A stretch of 51,574 nucleotides of DNA from an uncultured Lachnospiraceae bacterium (GCA_910579805.1 CAJTWM010000024.1:1-51574); one strand, 5' to 3'. Counted from the stretch's first letter, positions 32,027 through 40,736 are shown. Notes: generated by a model not told the origin, from the sequence alone. Numbers and translations are program-made.

Positions 32027-32773
32027 ATGCAAAAAGATTTTCCGTTTTTATATGAAACACATATGCATACAAGCGAAGCAAGCGCCTGTTCCATAGCGGG
32101 CGGAAAGGAAATGGCGAGAGCTTATAAAGAAGCCGGATACGCCGGGATCATCATTACGGATCATAATTGGGGCGGGAACACAAGGGTAGACAGGAAACTT
32201 TCGTGGAGAGAATGGGTGAAAGAGTTCTTTAAAGGTTACGAGGCCGCAAAAGAAGAGGGAGATAAAATAGGTCTGGACGTCTTTTTCGGTTATGAGGCAG
32301 GATATAACGGGACAGAATTTCTCATTTACGGGCCGGATCAGGCATGGATGCTGGCCCATCCTGAAATCCGGGACGCGTCGGTTGAGGAACAGTACCGTTT
32401 GATCCAAGAAGACGGCGGCATGGTCATTCATGCCCATCCTTATAGGGAAGAGTGGTATATTCCTGAAATTTTACTTTATCCTGAGTATATAGACGGCGTG
32501 GAAGGGATCAACGCCGCCCATTCCAATTCTAAGAGCGCTTTCCATAACGATCCGGAATTTAATCGAAAGGCCGTCGCTTATGCGGGGAAATATCGAAAAC
32601 CCGTTACCGCAGGCTCCGATATGCATTCTACCGAGCTGTTGGGAGGGGGAGTGGCATTTAAGACCCGTTTGGAAAGTATAGCGGATTACATAAAAAGAAT
32701 TCGTTCCGGACAAGGTTATGCGCTGACGGACGGAGAAAAATGGTATGACTGTACCGGTCAACCGATGGACTGA
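32027..32773 (+). CDS. PHP-domain metal-dependent phosphoesterase
   Basis: A 248-aa PHP protein. Metal ligands are visible in ETHMHTSEASAC (residues 10-21), TDHNWGG, FGYEAGYNG, VIHAHPYRE and AGSDMHSTE, the order seen in PHP phosphoesterases related to histidinol phosphatase. It would hydrolyse a phosphate ester in the cytoplasm; the substrate is unknown. A GGAG site lies before the ATG. It follows the reductase remnant by 116 nt and precedes a long perfect palindrome. Confidence 0.88.
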   Translation: MQKDFPFLYETHMHTSEASACSIAGGKEMARAYKEAGYAGIIITDHNWGGNTRVDRKLSWREWVKEFFKGYEAAKEEGDKIGLDVFFGYEAGYNGTEFLIYGPDQAWMLAHPEIRDASVEEQYRLIQEDGGMVIHAHPYREEWYIPEILLYPEYIDGVEGINAAHSNSKSAFHNDPEFNRKAVAYAGKYRKPVTAGSDMHSTELLGGGVAFKTRLESIADYIKRIRSGQGYALTDGEKWYDCTGQPMD

Positions 32774-32793
32774 TCCATCATACAAAAATATGT

Positions 32794-32851
32794 CCTATTG
32801 ACGATAGATCCCCTGTCCATTAAAATGGACAGGGGATCTATCGTCAATAGG
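32794..32851. repeat. Perfect palindrome with 28-bp arms
   Basis: The arms run from CCTATTGACGATAGATCCCC (32794 on, arm to 32821) to its exact complement (32824-32851), leaving only AA in the centre. There are no mismatches. No T-run follows, so it is not an ordinary terminator. It sits 20 nt after the PHP stop and about 60 nt before the oxidoreductase start. Confidence 0.9.
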
Positions 32852-32913
32852 GAGCAGGCAAGACAGGTATATGGCAAATAACATGGCGGTAAATATGAAA
32901 GGATGGTATGGGT

Positions 32914-34314
32914 ATGGCAGAGTTTGACGTAATCATTATCGGCGCAGGGCCGGGAGGGATTTTCTGTGCGTATGAGCTGATGAATAAAAACAAAGATTTG
33001 AAGGTATTATTGGTAGAAAAAGGGCGTTCGATCGAAGAAAGGAATTGCCCGAAACGGGTGACAAAACAGTGCGTGGGATGCAATCCTTGTTCCATTACTA
33101 CGGGATTTGCGGGGGCAGGCGCATTTTCAGACGGAAAACTGTCGCTGTCGCCGGACGTAGGCGGTAACCTGCCCGCTATTTTAGGATATGAAAAGACGAT
33201 GGAGCTGATCAAAGAATCAGACGATATTTATTTAAAATTCGGTGCCGATAAGAAAATATACGGGATCGATAAGGAAGAGGAGATCCGCGAGATCCGCAAA
33301 AAGGCGATCAATGCCAATTTAAAACTGGTAGAATGCCCGATCCGTCATTTGGGAACGGAAGAAGGTTATAAAATCTATCATAAGCTTCAAAAACATTTGG
33401 AGAGCGAAGGCGTTACCCTTTTATTCCATACGATGGTGGAGCGGATCCTGATAGAAAACGACAGAGCTGTCGGCATTGAAACGGAAAAGGGCGACACCTT
33501 TTTCGCCAAAGAGATCGTATGCGCCGTAGGAAGGGAAGGGGCTGACTGGTTCAGTCAAAAATGCGGCGAGATTGGGATTGAGACAACGCCGGGAACGGTG
33601 GACGTAGGAGTGAGAGTAGAAGTACGGGATGAGGTCATGCAGTTTTTGAACGACAATCTTTACGAAGCAAAACTGATCTATCATACGCCGACCTTTGACG
33701 ATAAAGTACGGACGTTTTGCACCAATCCTTCGGGGGAAGTGGCGACGGAATATTATGAAGGGGGGCTTGCCGTTGTAAACGGCCATGCTTATAAATCCCA
33801 AGAATATAAAACGAGCAATACAAACTTTGCGATTCTGGTATCTAAAAATTTTACAAAACCTTTCAAAACCCCGATCGAGTACGGAAAACAGATCGCCCAG
33901 CTTTCGAATATGCTCTGCGGCGGAAAGATTTTAGTGCAGACTTTCGGCGATTTTAAAAGAGGCAGGAGGACGACGGAGGAACGGCTTTGCAGGAATAACC
34001 TGATGCCTACGCTGAAAGACGCCGTACCGGGAGATCTTTCTCTGGTATTTCCCCACAGGATCATGGTGGATATTGAAGAGATGATCATGGCGCTGGATAA
34101 GGTGACACCGGGGATCGCGGCGGAGGAAACCCTGCTGTACGGAGTAGAAGTAAAATTTTATTCCAACCGGGTGGTGGTAAACAGTGATTTTGAAACAAGC
34201 ATAAAAGGTCTGCGCGCCATCGGCGACGGCGCCGGAGTTACCCGGGGGCTCCAGCAGGCGTCCGCCAACGGAATCAGCGTGGCAAGAAGTATTTTAGGTG
34301 CAATGAAATCTTAA
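32914..34314 (+). CDS. FAD-dependent oxidoreductase (BaiN/HI0933- or GidA-like flavoprotein)
   Basis: About 466 residues with an N-terminal Rossmann motif GAGPGG (residues 10-15) for FAD, a conserved block with clustered cysteines (CPKRVTKQCVGCNPC, residues about 45-60), GFAGAGAFSDGKLSLS, and a C-terminal FAD-closing motif GLRAIGDGAGVTRGLQQAS. This is the pattern of the FAD-dependent dehydrogenase family widespread in Clostridia. Partner and substrate are unknown. Two in-frame ATGs compete; 32914 (10 nt from AAAGGA) is given, 32908 is possible. It is soluble. Confidence 0.85.
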   Translation: MAEFDVIIIGAGPGGIFCAYELMNKNKDLKVLLVEKGRSIEERNCPKRVTKQCVGCNPCSITTGFAGAGAFSDGKLSLSPDVGGNLPAILGYEKTMELIKESDDIYLKFGADKKIYGIDKEEEIREIRKKAINANLKLVECPIRHLGTEEGYKIYHKLQKHLESEGVTLLFHTMVERILIENDRAVGIETEKGDTFFAKEIVCAVGREGADWFSQKCGEIGIETTPGTVDVGVRVEVRDEVMQFLNDNLYEAKLIYHTPTFDDKVRTFCTNPSGEVATEYYEGGLAVVNGHAYKSQEYKTSNTNFAILVSKNFTKPFKTPIEYGKQIAQLSNMLCGGKILVQTFGDFKRGRRTTEERLCRNNLMPTLKDAVPGDLSLVFPHRIMVDIEEMIMALDKVTPGIAAEETLLYGVEVKFYSNRVVVNSDFETSIKGLRAIGDGAGVTRGLQQASANGISVARSILGAMKS

Positions 34315-34393
34315 GTCCGGCGTGAAATCAGAAAGTCCATGGTACTGATTGGCTTTAGCCTTAAGCCTTACACCGGGAAGTATCCGAAAACAC

Positions 34394-34424
34394 GCGCTAA
34401 AGCGGGCAGATGGGAGTCGGTATG
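34394..34424 (+). promoter_or_regulatory. Hairpin + GATGGGAG translation leader, copy 3 (PPIase lipoprotein)
   Basis: GCGCTAAAGCGGGC (34394-34407) gives a short imperfect stem. AGATGGGAG and then ATG 34422 follow. An in-frame ATG at 34410 lies in the ribosome-site block exactly 12 nt upstream, as in copies 1 and 2. The string GCGGGCAGATGGGAG is shared exactly with copy 2. Confidence 0.6.
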
Positions 34425-35492
34425 TTAAAAGAAAGAAAATTTTATATAAAAAAAGCGGCGGCAGCGGTCGGTCTGGCGGCCGGTATGCTTTTGACCGCCT
34501 GCGGCTCGAAAGGGGATGCGGATACCAAGGTGGTTTTAACTACCGGATTCGGAAAAGACGAGATCTTCCGGATAGAAGGCATTTCCTGTACCCTGCCTGA
34601 GATCATGGTCTATCTGACCACGACCCAGAACCAGTATGAAAGCGTCTACGGGCCTAAGATATGGGAGGCGGACCTAAACGGGATCACGTTGGAAGAGAAC
34701 GTGAAGGAGACGGTGCTTGCCAAAATGGCGCAGGTAAAGACGATGAATCTTTTGGCAAAACAGCATGAAGTAACGCTGGATGAAAAAGAAGAGGAAAAAG
34801 TAAAGGAGGCGGCCCACGCATATTACGCCGGCCTGAACGAAACCGAGATCAGGAAAATGGATATTTCGGAAGAGACTATTGAAAAACTGTATGCCGAGTA
34901 CGCGCTTGCGGATAAGGTCTATGAATATATCATCAAAGATATCAATCCGGAGATCAGCGACGACGAAGCGAGGACAATCACGGTAGAGCATATTCTGATC
35001 AAGACATATACGCTGGACGGAGCCGGGAAAAAAGTTCCTTATACGGATCAGGCAAAGGCGGCAGCATATGAAAAAGCGAAAGAAGTTTTGGCGTTGGTAC
35101 AGGCGGGAGAAGAAGACTTTGAGGCGCTGCTCAAAAAATACAGTGAAGATCAGACCGCCACTTATTCCTTCGGTAAGGGGGCGATGGAACCTGCTTTTGA
35201 AGACGCCGCGTTTAATCTTGGTAAGGGAGAGATCAGCGGCATAGTGGAGACGGAGTTCGGTTATCACATCATTAAATGTATCAGTACCTTTAACAGAGAA
35301 GAGACGGACGCCAATAAAGTGAAGATCGTGGAAAAGAGAAGGGAAGAAGTATTCGGGGAAGAATATGACAAGTTTGTCAGTTCTTTGACACGAAAGTTGA
35401 ACGAATCGCTTTGGGAAGAAGTCAGCTTCATAAACGACACGAATGTCAGTACTGAAAATTTCTTCGATGTGTATGACGAATATTTTAATTAG
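34422..35492 (+). CDS. Peptidyl-prolyl isomerase lipoprotein (PrsA/SurA-like foldase)
   Basis: A 356-aa protein. A basic N-terminus and hydrophobic stretch end in lipobox LLTAC with Cys27, so it should be membrane-anchored outside. A helical N-terminal chaperone region (residues about 40-180) precedes one parvulin PPIC domain (about 183-290: ITVEHILIKT, SFGKGAMEPAFEDAAFNLGKGE, FGYHIIKC). It assists folding of exported proteins. The ATG at 34422 follows GGGAG by 5 nt. A strong terminator follows. Confidence 0.88.
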   Translation: MLKERKFYIKKAAAAVGLAAGMLLTACGSKGDADTKVVLTTGFGKDEIFRIEGISCTLPEIMVYLTTTQNQYESVYGPKIWEADLNGITLEENVKETVLAKMAQVKTMNLLAKQHEVTLDEKEEEKVKEAAHAYYAGLNETEIRKMDISEETIEKLYAEYALADKVYEYIIKDINPEISDDEARTITVEHILIKTYTLDGAGKKVPYTDQAKAAAYEKAKEVLALVQAGEEDFEALLKKYSEDQTATYSFGKGAMEPAFEDAAFNLGKGEISGIVETEFGYHIIKCISTFNREETDANKVKIVEKRREEVFGEEYDKFVSSLTRKLNESLWEEVSFINDTNVSTENFFDVYDEYFN

Positions 35493-35531
35493 TGTATGAA
35501 AACGGTAATTTACAAAAATTTTATAATTCGG

Positions 35532-35558
35532 AAAGTCCCGAGAAATCGGGACTTTTTT
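35532..35558 (+). terminator. Terminator after the PPIase gene
   Basis: AAAGTCCCGA, loop GAAA, TCGGGACTTT, then T to 35558. It lies only 8 nt before the CIRCE element. Confidence 0.92.
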
Positions 35559-35565
35559 GCGATTA

Positions 35566-35592
35566 TTAGCACTCTTGCGAAATGAGTGCTAA
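35566..35592. promoter_or_regulatory. CIRCE element (HrcA operator)
   Basis: TTAGCACTC-N9-GAGTGCTAA, a perfect match to the consensus, 8 nt upstream of the htpG -35. The HrcA repressor should bind here and release under heat or folding stress. Position upstream of the promoter is less usual than overlap with the start. Confidence 0.95.
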
Positions 35593-35599
35593 AATTCTA

Positions 35600-35628
35600 T
35601 TGACTTAATTTCTATTACGCACTACAAT
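35600..35628 (+). promoter_or_regulatory. Sigma-A promoter of htpG
   Basis: TTGACT (35600-35605), a 17-nt spacer and TACAAT (35623-35628) give a start near 35635 and a leader of about 127 nt before the ATG. Confidence 0.85.
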
Positions 35629-35761
35629 AGCAATAGTAAAAAAAGTAACGGTTCGCTTCGTTCTATCGTCATATCGGAAAATGGTTTTGTTTCGGCAGTT
35701 TTGGCGGTAGCAGGCAATCGTTAAAAGCAAGTGAAGAAAAAAGAAAAGGAAGTGTGTAGAA

Positions 35762-37936
35762 ATGGCGGCAAAACGCGGCAGTTTATCAATTAACAGCGAC
35801 AATATTTTCCCGATCATCAAAAAGTGGCTGTATTCCGACCACGATATTTTTTACAGGGAACTGATCTCTAACGGGTGCGATGCGATCACAAAATTAAAGA
35901 AACTGGATATGATGGGAGAGTATGCTCTTCCGGACGGTTATAAGGCGAAGATCCAGGTCATTGTAAATCCGGAAGAAAAGACTTTGAAATTCATCGACAA
36001 CGGTCTGGGCATGACGGAAGAGGAAGTGGAAGAATATATCAATCAGATCGCTTTTTCCGGCGCTACGGATTTTATCGAGAAATATAAGGACAAGACCAAT
36101 GAAGACCAGATTATCGGTCATTTCGGACTTGGTTTTTATTCCGCTTTTATGGTGGCGGACGAAGTACACATCGATACGCTTTCTTATAAAGAAGGGGCAA
36201 AACCGGTTCATTGGGAATGCGACGGCGGTACGGAATACGACATGGAGGAAGGTTCCAAGAACGAGGTGGGAACGGAGATCACCTTGTTTTTAAACGAGGA
36301 CTGTCTGAAGTTCTGTAACGAATATGAAGCGCGGAGCGTGATCAAAAAATACTGTTCGTTCATGCCTACGGAGATTTATCTATCCAAAGCGAACGATACC
36401 GCGACGGAAACGATCAAGCCGGAAGAAAAGCTAGATACCGATACGGTGATCGAAACGATCAAACCGGAAAAAGAGGACGAAGAAGAAAAATTAAAGATCA
36501 AAAGGCGTCCCGAGCTTTTGAACGAAACGACGCCTCTTTGGGCGAAACATCCTAACGAGTGTACCAAAGAGGAATATCTGGAATTTTACCGCAAAGTATT
36601 TAACGATTATAAGGAACCCTTATTCTGGATTCATTTAAATATGGACTATCCTTTTAACCTGAAAGGAATTTTATATTTCCCGAAGATCAACATGGAGTAC
36701 GAATCTATCGAGGGAACGATCAAGCTGTATAACAATCAGGTATTTATTGCGGATAACATCAAAGAAGTCATTCCCGAATATCTGCTGTTGTTAAAGGGCG
36801 TGATCGATTGTCCGGACCTGCCGCTCAACGTATCGAGGAGCGCATTGCAGAACGACGGATTTGTAAAGAAGATTTCCGAATATATCTCCAAGAAAGTGGC
36901 GGATAAGCTTTCCGGTATGTGCAAGACGGAAAAAGAAGAGTATGAAAAGTATTGGGATGACATCAGCCCGTTTATTAAATTCGGCTGCTTAAAGGATGAT
37001 AAATTCTGCGAGAAGATGACGGATTACATTTTATTCAAGAATCTGGACGGCCAGTATATGACTCTGCCCGAATGCCTTGAGGTGAATAAGACCGATCCCG
37101 ATGAAGCGGACGGGAATGGAGAAGGGAACGAAGCTTCTGCAGTAGATGAAAACGGAAATAAAGTCGAAGCGGAGACGGTAGACGAAAACGCGGACAAGGC
37201 AGAAGAAAGCGGGACGGCGGTAGACGAGGACGGTAATCAGGTCGAAGCGGAAGTAGTGGACGAAAACGACGGCGATGCGGCAGACAGCGGGGACGAAGAT
37301 GCCGACGGCGAAGAAGATAAAAAGGAAAAGACCGTATATTATGTTACGGATGAAGTGCAGCAGAGCCAGTATATCAATATGTTCAAGGCAGCCAAAATGG
37401 ATGCGGTAGTGCTGACGCATAATATCGACCAGCCCTTTATTTCCCAGTTGGAGGCAAAGAACGAAGGCATTAAGTTCAAACGTATCGACGCGGACTTAGA
37501 AGATACGTTAAAAGCGAAAACCTCCAAGAAAGCGGAAAAAGAAATGGAAGAACAGGCGGAAGAGATCGCAAAGATCATGAAAAAGGCTTTGAAAAAAGAT
37601 CATCTTACCGTGAAGGTAGAGAAACTGAAAAATAAGAAGATTTCTTCCATGATCACCTTATCCGAGGAAAGCAGGCGGATGCAGGATATGATGAAAATGT
37701 ATTCCATGGGCGGCGCGGGAATGTTCGGCGCGGAAGGAGAAGGCGAGACGCTTGTCTTAAACGCGAACCATCCTCTCGTACAGTATGTGGTGGAACATAA
37801 AGACGGGGACAATACGAAACTGATCGCGGAACAGCTTTACGACCTTGCCAAGATTCAGCATGCGCCGTTAGAGCCGGAGGCAATGAGTAAATTCGTAGCG
37901 AGAAGCAACGACATTATGATGCTGCTTGCAAAATAA
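35762..37936 (+). CDS. htpG: HtpG (Hsp90 chaperone) with unusual acidic insertions
   Basis: A 724-aa Hsp90, about 100 residues longer than typical bacterial HtpG. The N-terminal ATPase has ELISNGCDA (33-41) and DNGLGM (79-84). Between the N and middle domains a charged linker carries a 15-residue tandem duplication (DTATETIKPEEK then DTVIETIKPEKE, residues about 212-240). A second, very acidic insertion of about 80 residues (444-523) has its own repeat (AVDENGNKVEAE and AVDEDGNQVEAE). The dimerisation domain follows. A GGAAG site precedes the ATG. CIRCE control makes it a heat-shock gene. Confidence 0.95.
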   Translation: MAAKRGSLSINSDNIFPIIKKWLYSDHDIFYRELISNGCDAITKLKKLDMMGEYALPDGYKAKIQVIVNPEEKTLKFIDNGLGMTEEEVEEYINQIAFSGATDFIEKYKDKTNEDQIIGHFGLGFYSAFMVADEVHIDTLSYKEGAKPVHWECDGGTEYDMEEGSKNEVGTEITLFLNEDCLKFCNEYEARSVIKKYCSFMPTEIYLSKANDTATETIKPEEKLDTDTVIETIKPEKEDEEEKLKIKRRPELLNETTPLWAKHPNECTKEEYLEFYRKVFNDYKEPLFWIHLNMDYPFNLKGILYFPKINMEYESIEGTIKLYNNQVFIADNIKEVIPEYLLLLKGVIDCPDLPLNVSRSALQNDGFVKKISEYISKKVADKLSGMCKTEKEEYEKYWDDISPFIKFGCLKDDKFCEKMTDYILFKNLDGQYMTLPECLEVNKTDPDEADGNGEGNEASAVDENGNKVEAETVDENADKAEESGTAVDEDGNQVEAEVVDENDGDAADSGDEDADGEEDKKEKTVYYVTDEVQQSQYINMFKAAKMDAVVLTHNIDQPFISQLEAKNEGIKFKRIDADLEDTLKAKTSKKAEKEMEEQAEEIAKIMKKALKKDHLTVKVEKLKNKKISSMITLSEESRRMQDMMKMYSMGGAGMFGAEGEGETLVLNANHPLVQYVVEHKDGDNTKLIAEQLYDLAKIQHAPLEPEAMSKFVARSNDIMMLLAK

Positions 37937-37951
37937 ATGAGACAGACAGGG

Positions 37952-37983
37952 AGGGTATCCGGGGGTCCGGATATCCTCTTCTT
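37952..37983 (+). terminator. Terminator after htpG
   Basis: AGGGTATCCGG (37952-37962) pairs with CCGGATATCCT (37967-37977, one wobble), with a GGGT loop and a T-rich tail. Confidence 0.75.
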
Positions 37984-38028
37984 TGGGTTTACGGTAGGAT
38001 AGCAGCCTGTCAGGGAAGGAGAGTACAG

Positions 38029-39555
38029 ATGAAAGCAGTAAATTTATATATTCTGACCAGAAATACGAATCCTCAATTATACGGGGAATATGAAAATATA
38101 TTGGCGGGCCGTGCAGAATGCCGGAAGGTAAGGCAGGAGGAGTTTCAGTGCCTGAATGCGCTAGTGGGTGAATTGATGGAAAACGGTTTATCCGTCAGAA
38201 ATTTGGATGGTTTTTATTATTCCTTTACGATAGAACAAATCGGAAAAGAATTTGACCTGTTAAAGATAGCGCATCATGAGACGGTATTGAATCTGGAACT
38301 GAAGAGCCGTCTGATTCCGGAAAAGGACATCGAAAAGCAATTAGTAAAAAACAAGCATTATCTGAACTATCTGGCTCCTGAAGTCAAGCTGTTTACTTAT
38401 ATTCAGGAAACCAATGCCTTTTATAAATTAGAAGCCGGAAGACTGCGAAAAAGTACCGTAAAAGAAGTGATCCATGAAATAAAAAAGATGAAGAGCTTTG
38501 AAGAGAGAGATATCAGCCGGCTGTTCAGGGTAAGGGATTTTTTGATTTCGCCGTTGAACACGCCGGATAAATTTTTAAACGGCCAGTACTTTTTGACGCA
38601 GCAGCAGGAAGAAATCAAAAAAGAGATAATAAAAGATATAGAAAAAAACGGGACGTTCAGACTGTGGGGAATCACAGGTTCGGCGGGAACAGGGAAAACG
38701 CTCTTATTATATGATCTGGCAAAAGCCCTCCGGCAATATGGGAAATGCTGCATCGTACATAGCGGGATGCTGTGCGATGGTCATAGATATTTAAATGATG
38801 AGTTCGGCCATGTCGATGTCTATGAACCGAAATCGGCCGTCTATAATTTGCTGATTCGGTATGATTTTATTTTCGTGGATGAGGCGCAGCGCATCTACAA
38901 TAAAAATTTAAATATAATTTTGGAGGCGGCGAAAGACAAAGGTATGCCCTGCGTCTTTTCCTACGATTATTTTCAAGTGCTGTCCCATAAGGAACAAAGG
39001 AGAAACATACCGGAAAAGTTAAGGAGCGTACCGGGGTTTCAGGAAAGAAAACTGACTGACAAGATCCGGTCAAATAAAGAGATCGCTTCTTTTATCAGGA
39101 ATCTGATCGATCTAAACGATAAATCACGAATCCCGTACAAATACGAGGATATTGAGGTAGTATATGCGAATAACGAAGAAGAGGCGGACGACATTATAAC
39201 CTATTATTCTAAAGAAAGAAACTATAAGTTTATCGGATATACACAGTCCAGATATTATAAAAATTCCATCGATCATTTTCCGGGAGAAATAAATACGCAT
39301 GAAGCGGTCGGTCAGGAATTTGATAATGTTATGATTATGATGGACGGGAATTTCAGATACCATGATAACGGAAGGTTACAAGGGAAAAAGCATCCCAATC
39401 CGGACTATATTTTTTATAAATTGTTATATCAGGGAGTGTCAAGGCCAAGAGAAAAGCTGTGCATTTTAGTGATCGGCAATATGCCGTTGTTTGAAAAAAT
39501 ATTGTCGATCAAGAGCGGATGCGGCCGTTTTTCAGGAGAGAACCGGAGTGAGTAA
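38029..39555 (+). CDS. PD-(D/E)XK nuclease-like domain fused to an SF1-type helicase/ATPase (DUF2075-like)
   Basis: A 508-aa protein. The N-terminal part has the restriction-fold pattern Asp76 (KEFDLLKI), Glu90-x-Lys92 (LNLELKSR) and a downstream Gln104 (KQLVKNKHYL), as in NERD-type nucleases. The rest is an SF1-like motor: Walker A GSAGTGKT (217-224), Walker B FVDEAQ (Asp284, Glu285), motif III-like FSYDYFQ, THEAVGQEFDNV and motif VI GVSRPREKL with Arg472/Arg474. Such nuclease-helicase fusions recur in phage-defence islands. It is monocistronic behind GGAAGGAGAG. No neighbour is a known defence gene, so that role is a hypothesis. Confidence 0.8.
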   Translation: MKAVNLYILTRNTNPQLYGEYENILAGRAECRKVRQEEFQCLNALVGELMENGLSVRNLDGFYYSFTIEQIGKEFDLLKIAHHETVLNLELKSRLIPEKDIEKQLVKNKHYLNYLAPEVKLFTYIQETNAFYKLEAGRLRKSTVKEVIHEIKKMKSFEERDISRLFRVRDFLISPLNTPDKFLNGQYFLTQQQEEIKKEIIKDIEKNGTFRLWGITGSAGTGKTLLLYDLAKALRQYGKCCIVHSGMLCDGHRYLNDEFGHVDVYEPKSAVYNLLIRYDFIFVDEAQRIYNKNLNIILEAAKDKGMPCVFSYDYFQVLSHKEQRRNIPEKLRSVPGFQERKLTDKIRSNKEIASFIRNLIDLNDKSRIPYKYEDIEVVYANNEEEADDIITYYSKERNYKFIGYTQSRYYKNSIDHFPGEINTHEAVGQEFDNVMIMMDGNFRYHDNGRLQGKKHPNPDYIFYKLLYQGVSRPREKLCILVIGNMPLFEKILSIKSGCGRFSGENRSE

Positions 39556-39695
39556 CTGCATAAGAAAATTGGAAGGAATGGAGGATTTACCGCCATTTTA
39601 CGCCGATGCAACCTGTAGTTAACATGAAAAAACTAAAAAGCAACACAAAATGGATAGAGTTTACATCCTGTATTTTCTATCATGGTTCTATCATT

Positions 39696-39701
39696 TATAA
39701 T
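39696..39701 (+). promoter_or_regulatory. -10 element of the XRE regulator gene
   Basis: A perfect TATAAT with no clear -35 at the usual distance (TTTTCT). It lies in the 257-nt gap 39556-39812, which has no other feature I can support. Confidence 0.4.
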
Positions 39702-39812
39702 AAATGTAAGAGGCATCCGCGCGGACCAGCCGGACAGAAAAACGAATGTGCCGGTACATAATCTTTGCCATACCGTTATAAATGAAATAAAACCGAAAGG
39801 AAATACTTTACT

Positions 39813-40697
39813 ATGAGTTTAGGAGAAAACTTACAATTTTTAAGGAAGAAAGAAAACATTACGCAGGAACAACTGGCGGAGAAGCTGGAGGTGTCCAGAC
39901 AATCCGTATCGAAATGGGAATCGGATACTACCTATCCGGAAATGGATAAACTGTTGCAGATCTGCGAGATCTTCCGCTGCAGTATGGACGATCTTGTAAG
40001 AAAAGACATTAGTGTCATTTATGTGGAGGACAAAGCGCAATATGACGCCCATATGAACCGGTTCAGTAAAAGGATCGCACTCGGGGTAGGACTGATCCTG
40101 TTTGGAATCTGTGTTTCCCAATTTTTACAAATAGGGATGCCGCCGGAAGAGAAACTGATGACCGCGGTGTTTCTTATCTTTTTGATCATAGCGGTGGCGA
40201 TCTTTATTGTTGCGGGGATGCAGCACAGCGAGTTTGAACGGAAAAATCCGTATATAGAAGAGTTTTACACGGAAGAAGAAATAGACCGTTTCAACCGTAA
40301 ATTCCCCGTCATGGTCGTAACGGGCGTAGTGTTGATTTTGGTGGGCATGATCGTCAGTTCGTTAGGTGAAGGCGGCCTGCAGGCAGAAAAAGAATTTGCC
40401 GATTCGCTCTTTTTTCTGTTTATATCCGTGGCGGTTCCTATTTTGGTGTATGCGGGGATACAAAAAGGAAAGTTCGATATTAAAGAATACAATGCGATAC
40501 ACAATAAAGAAACGGAAGAATATAAAAGAAACCGGCTGCTGGGAGCGGCCTGCGGCTGTATTATGATGGCCGCATTCATCCTTTATCTGATTTGCGCATT
40601 AGCCTTCCATCAATGGGGAATGCCTACCGTGATTATTTTTCCGGTATTCGGGATCCTCTACGGGATTGTGAGCGTGGTACTGAATATGAAAAAATAG
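39813..40697 (+). CDS. XRE-family regulator with C-terminal membrane domain
   Basis: A 294-aa protein. Residues 1-65 are a Cro/cI helix-turn-helix (NLQFLRKKENITQEQLAEKL, VSRQSVSKWESD). Four to six hydrophobic segments follow (about 87-107, 117-134, 167-185, 200-217, 245-290). Membrane-anchored XRE regulators of this layout are common in Firmicutes and often sense envelope stress; the target is unknown. The ribosome site GAAAGGAAAT precedes the ATG. It converges on the minus-strand operon ending at 40737. Confidence 0.85.
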   Translation: MSLGENLQFLRKKENITQEQLAEKLEVSRQSVSKWESDTTYPEMDKLLQICEIFRCSMDDLVRKDISVIYVEDKAQYDAHMNRFSKRIALGVGLILFGICVSQFLQIGMPPEEKLMTAVFLIFLIIAVAIFIVAGMQHSEFERKNPYIEEFYTEEEIDRFNRKFPVMVVTGVVLILVGMIVSSLGEGGLQAEKEFADSLFFLFISVAVPILVYAGIQKGKFDIKEYNAIHNKETEEYKRNRLLGAACGCIMMAAFILYLICALAFHQWGMPTVIIFPVFGILYGIVSVVLNMKK

Positions 40698-40736
40698 AGG
40701 GCGGCCGGAGGATTGTAATAAGATTCTGTCAGACTG

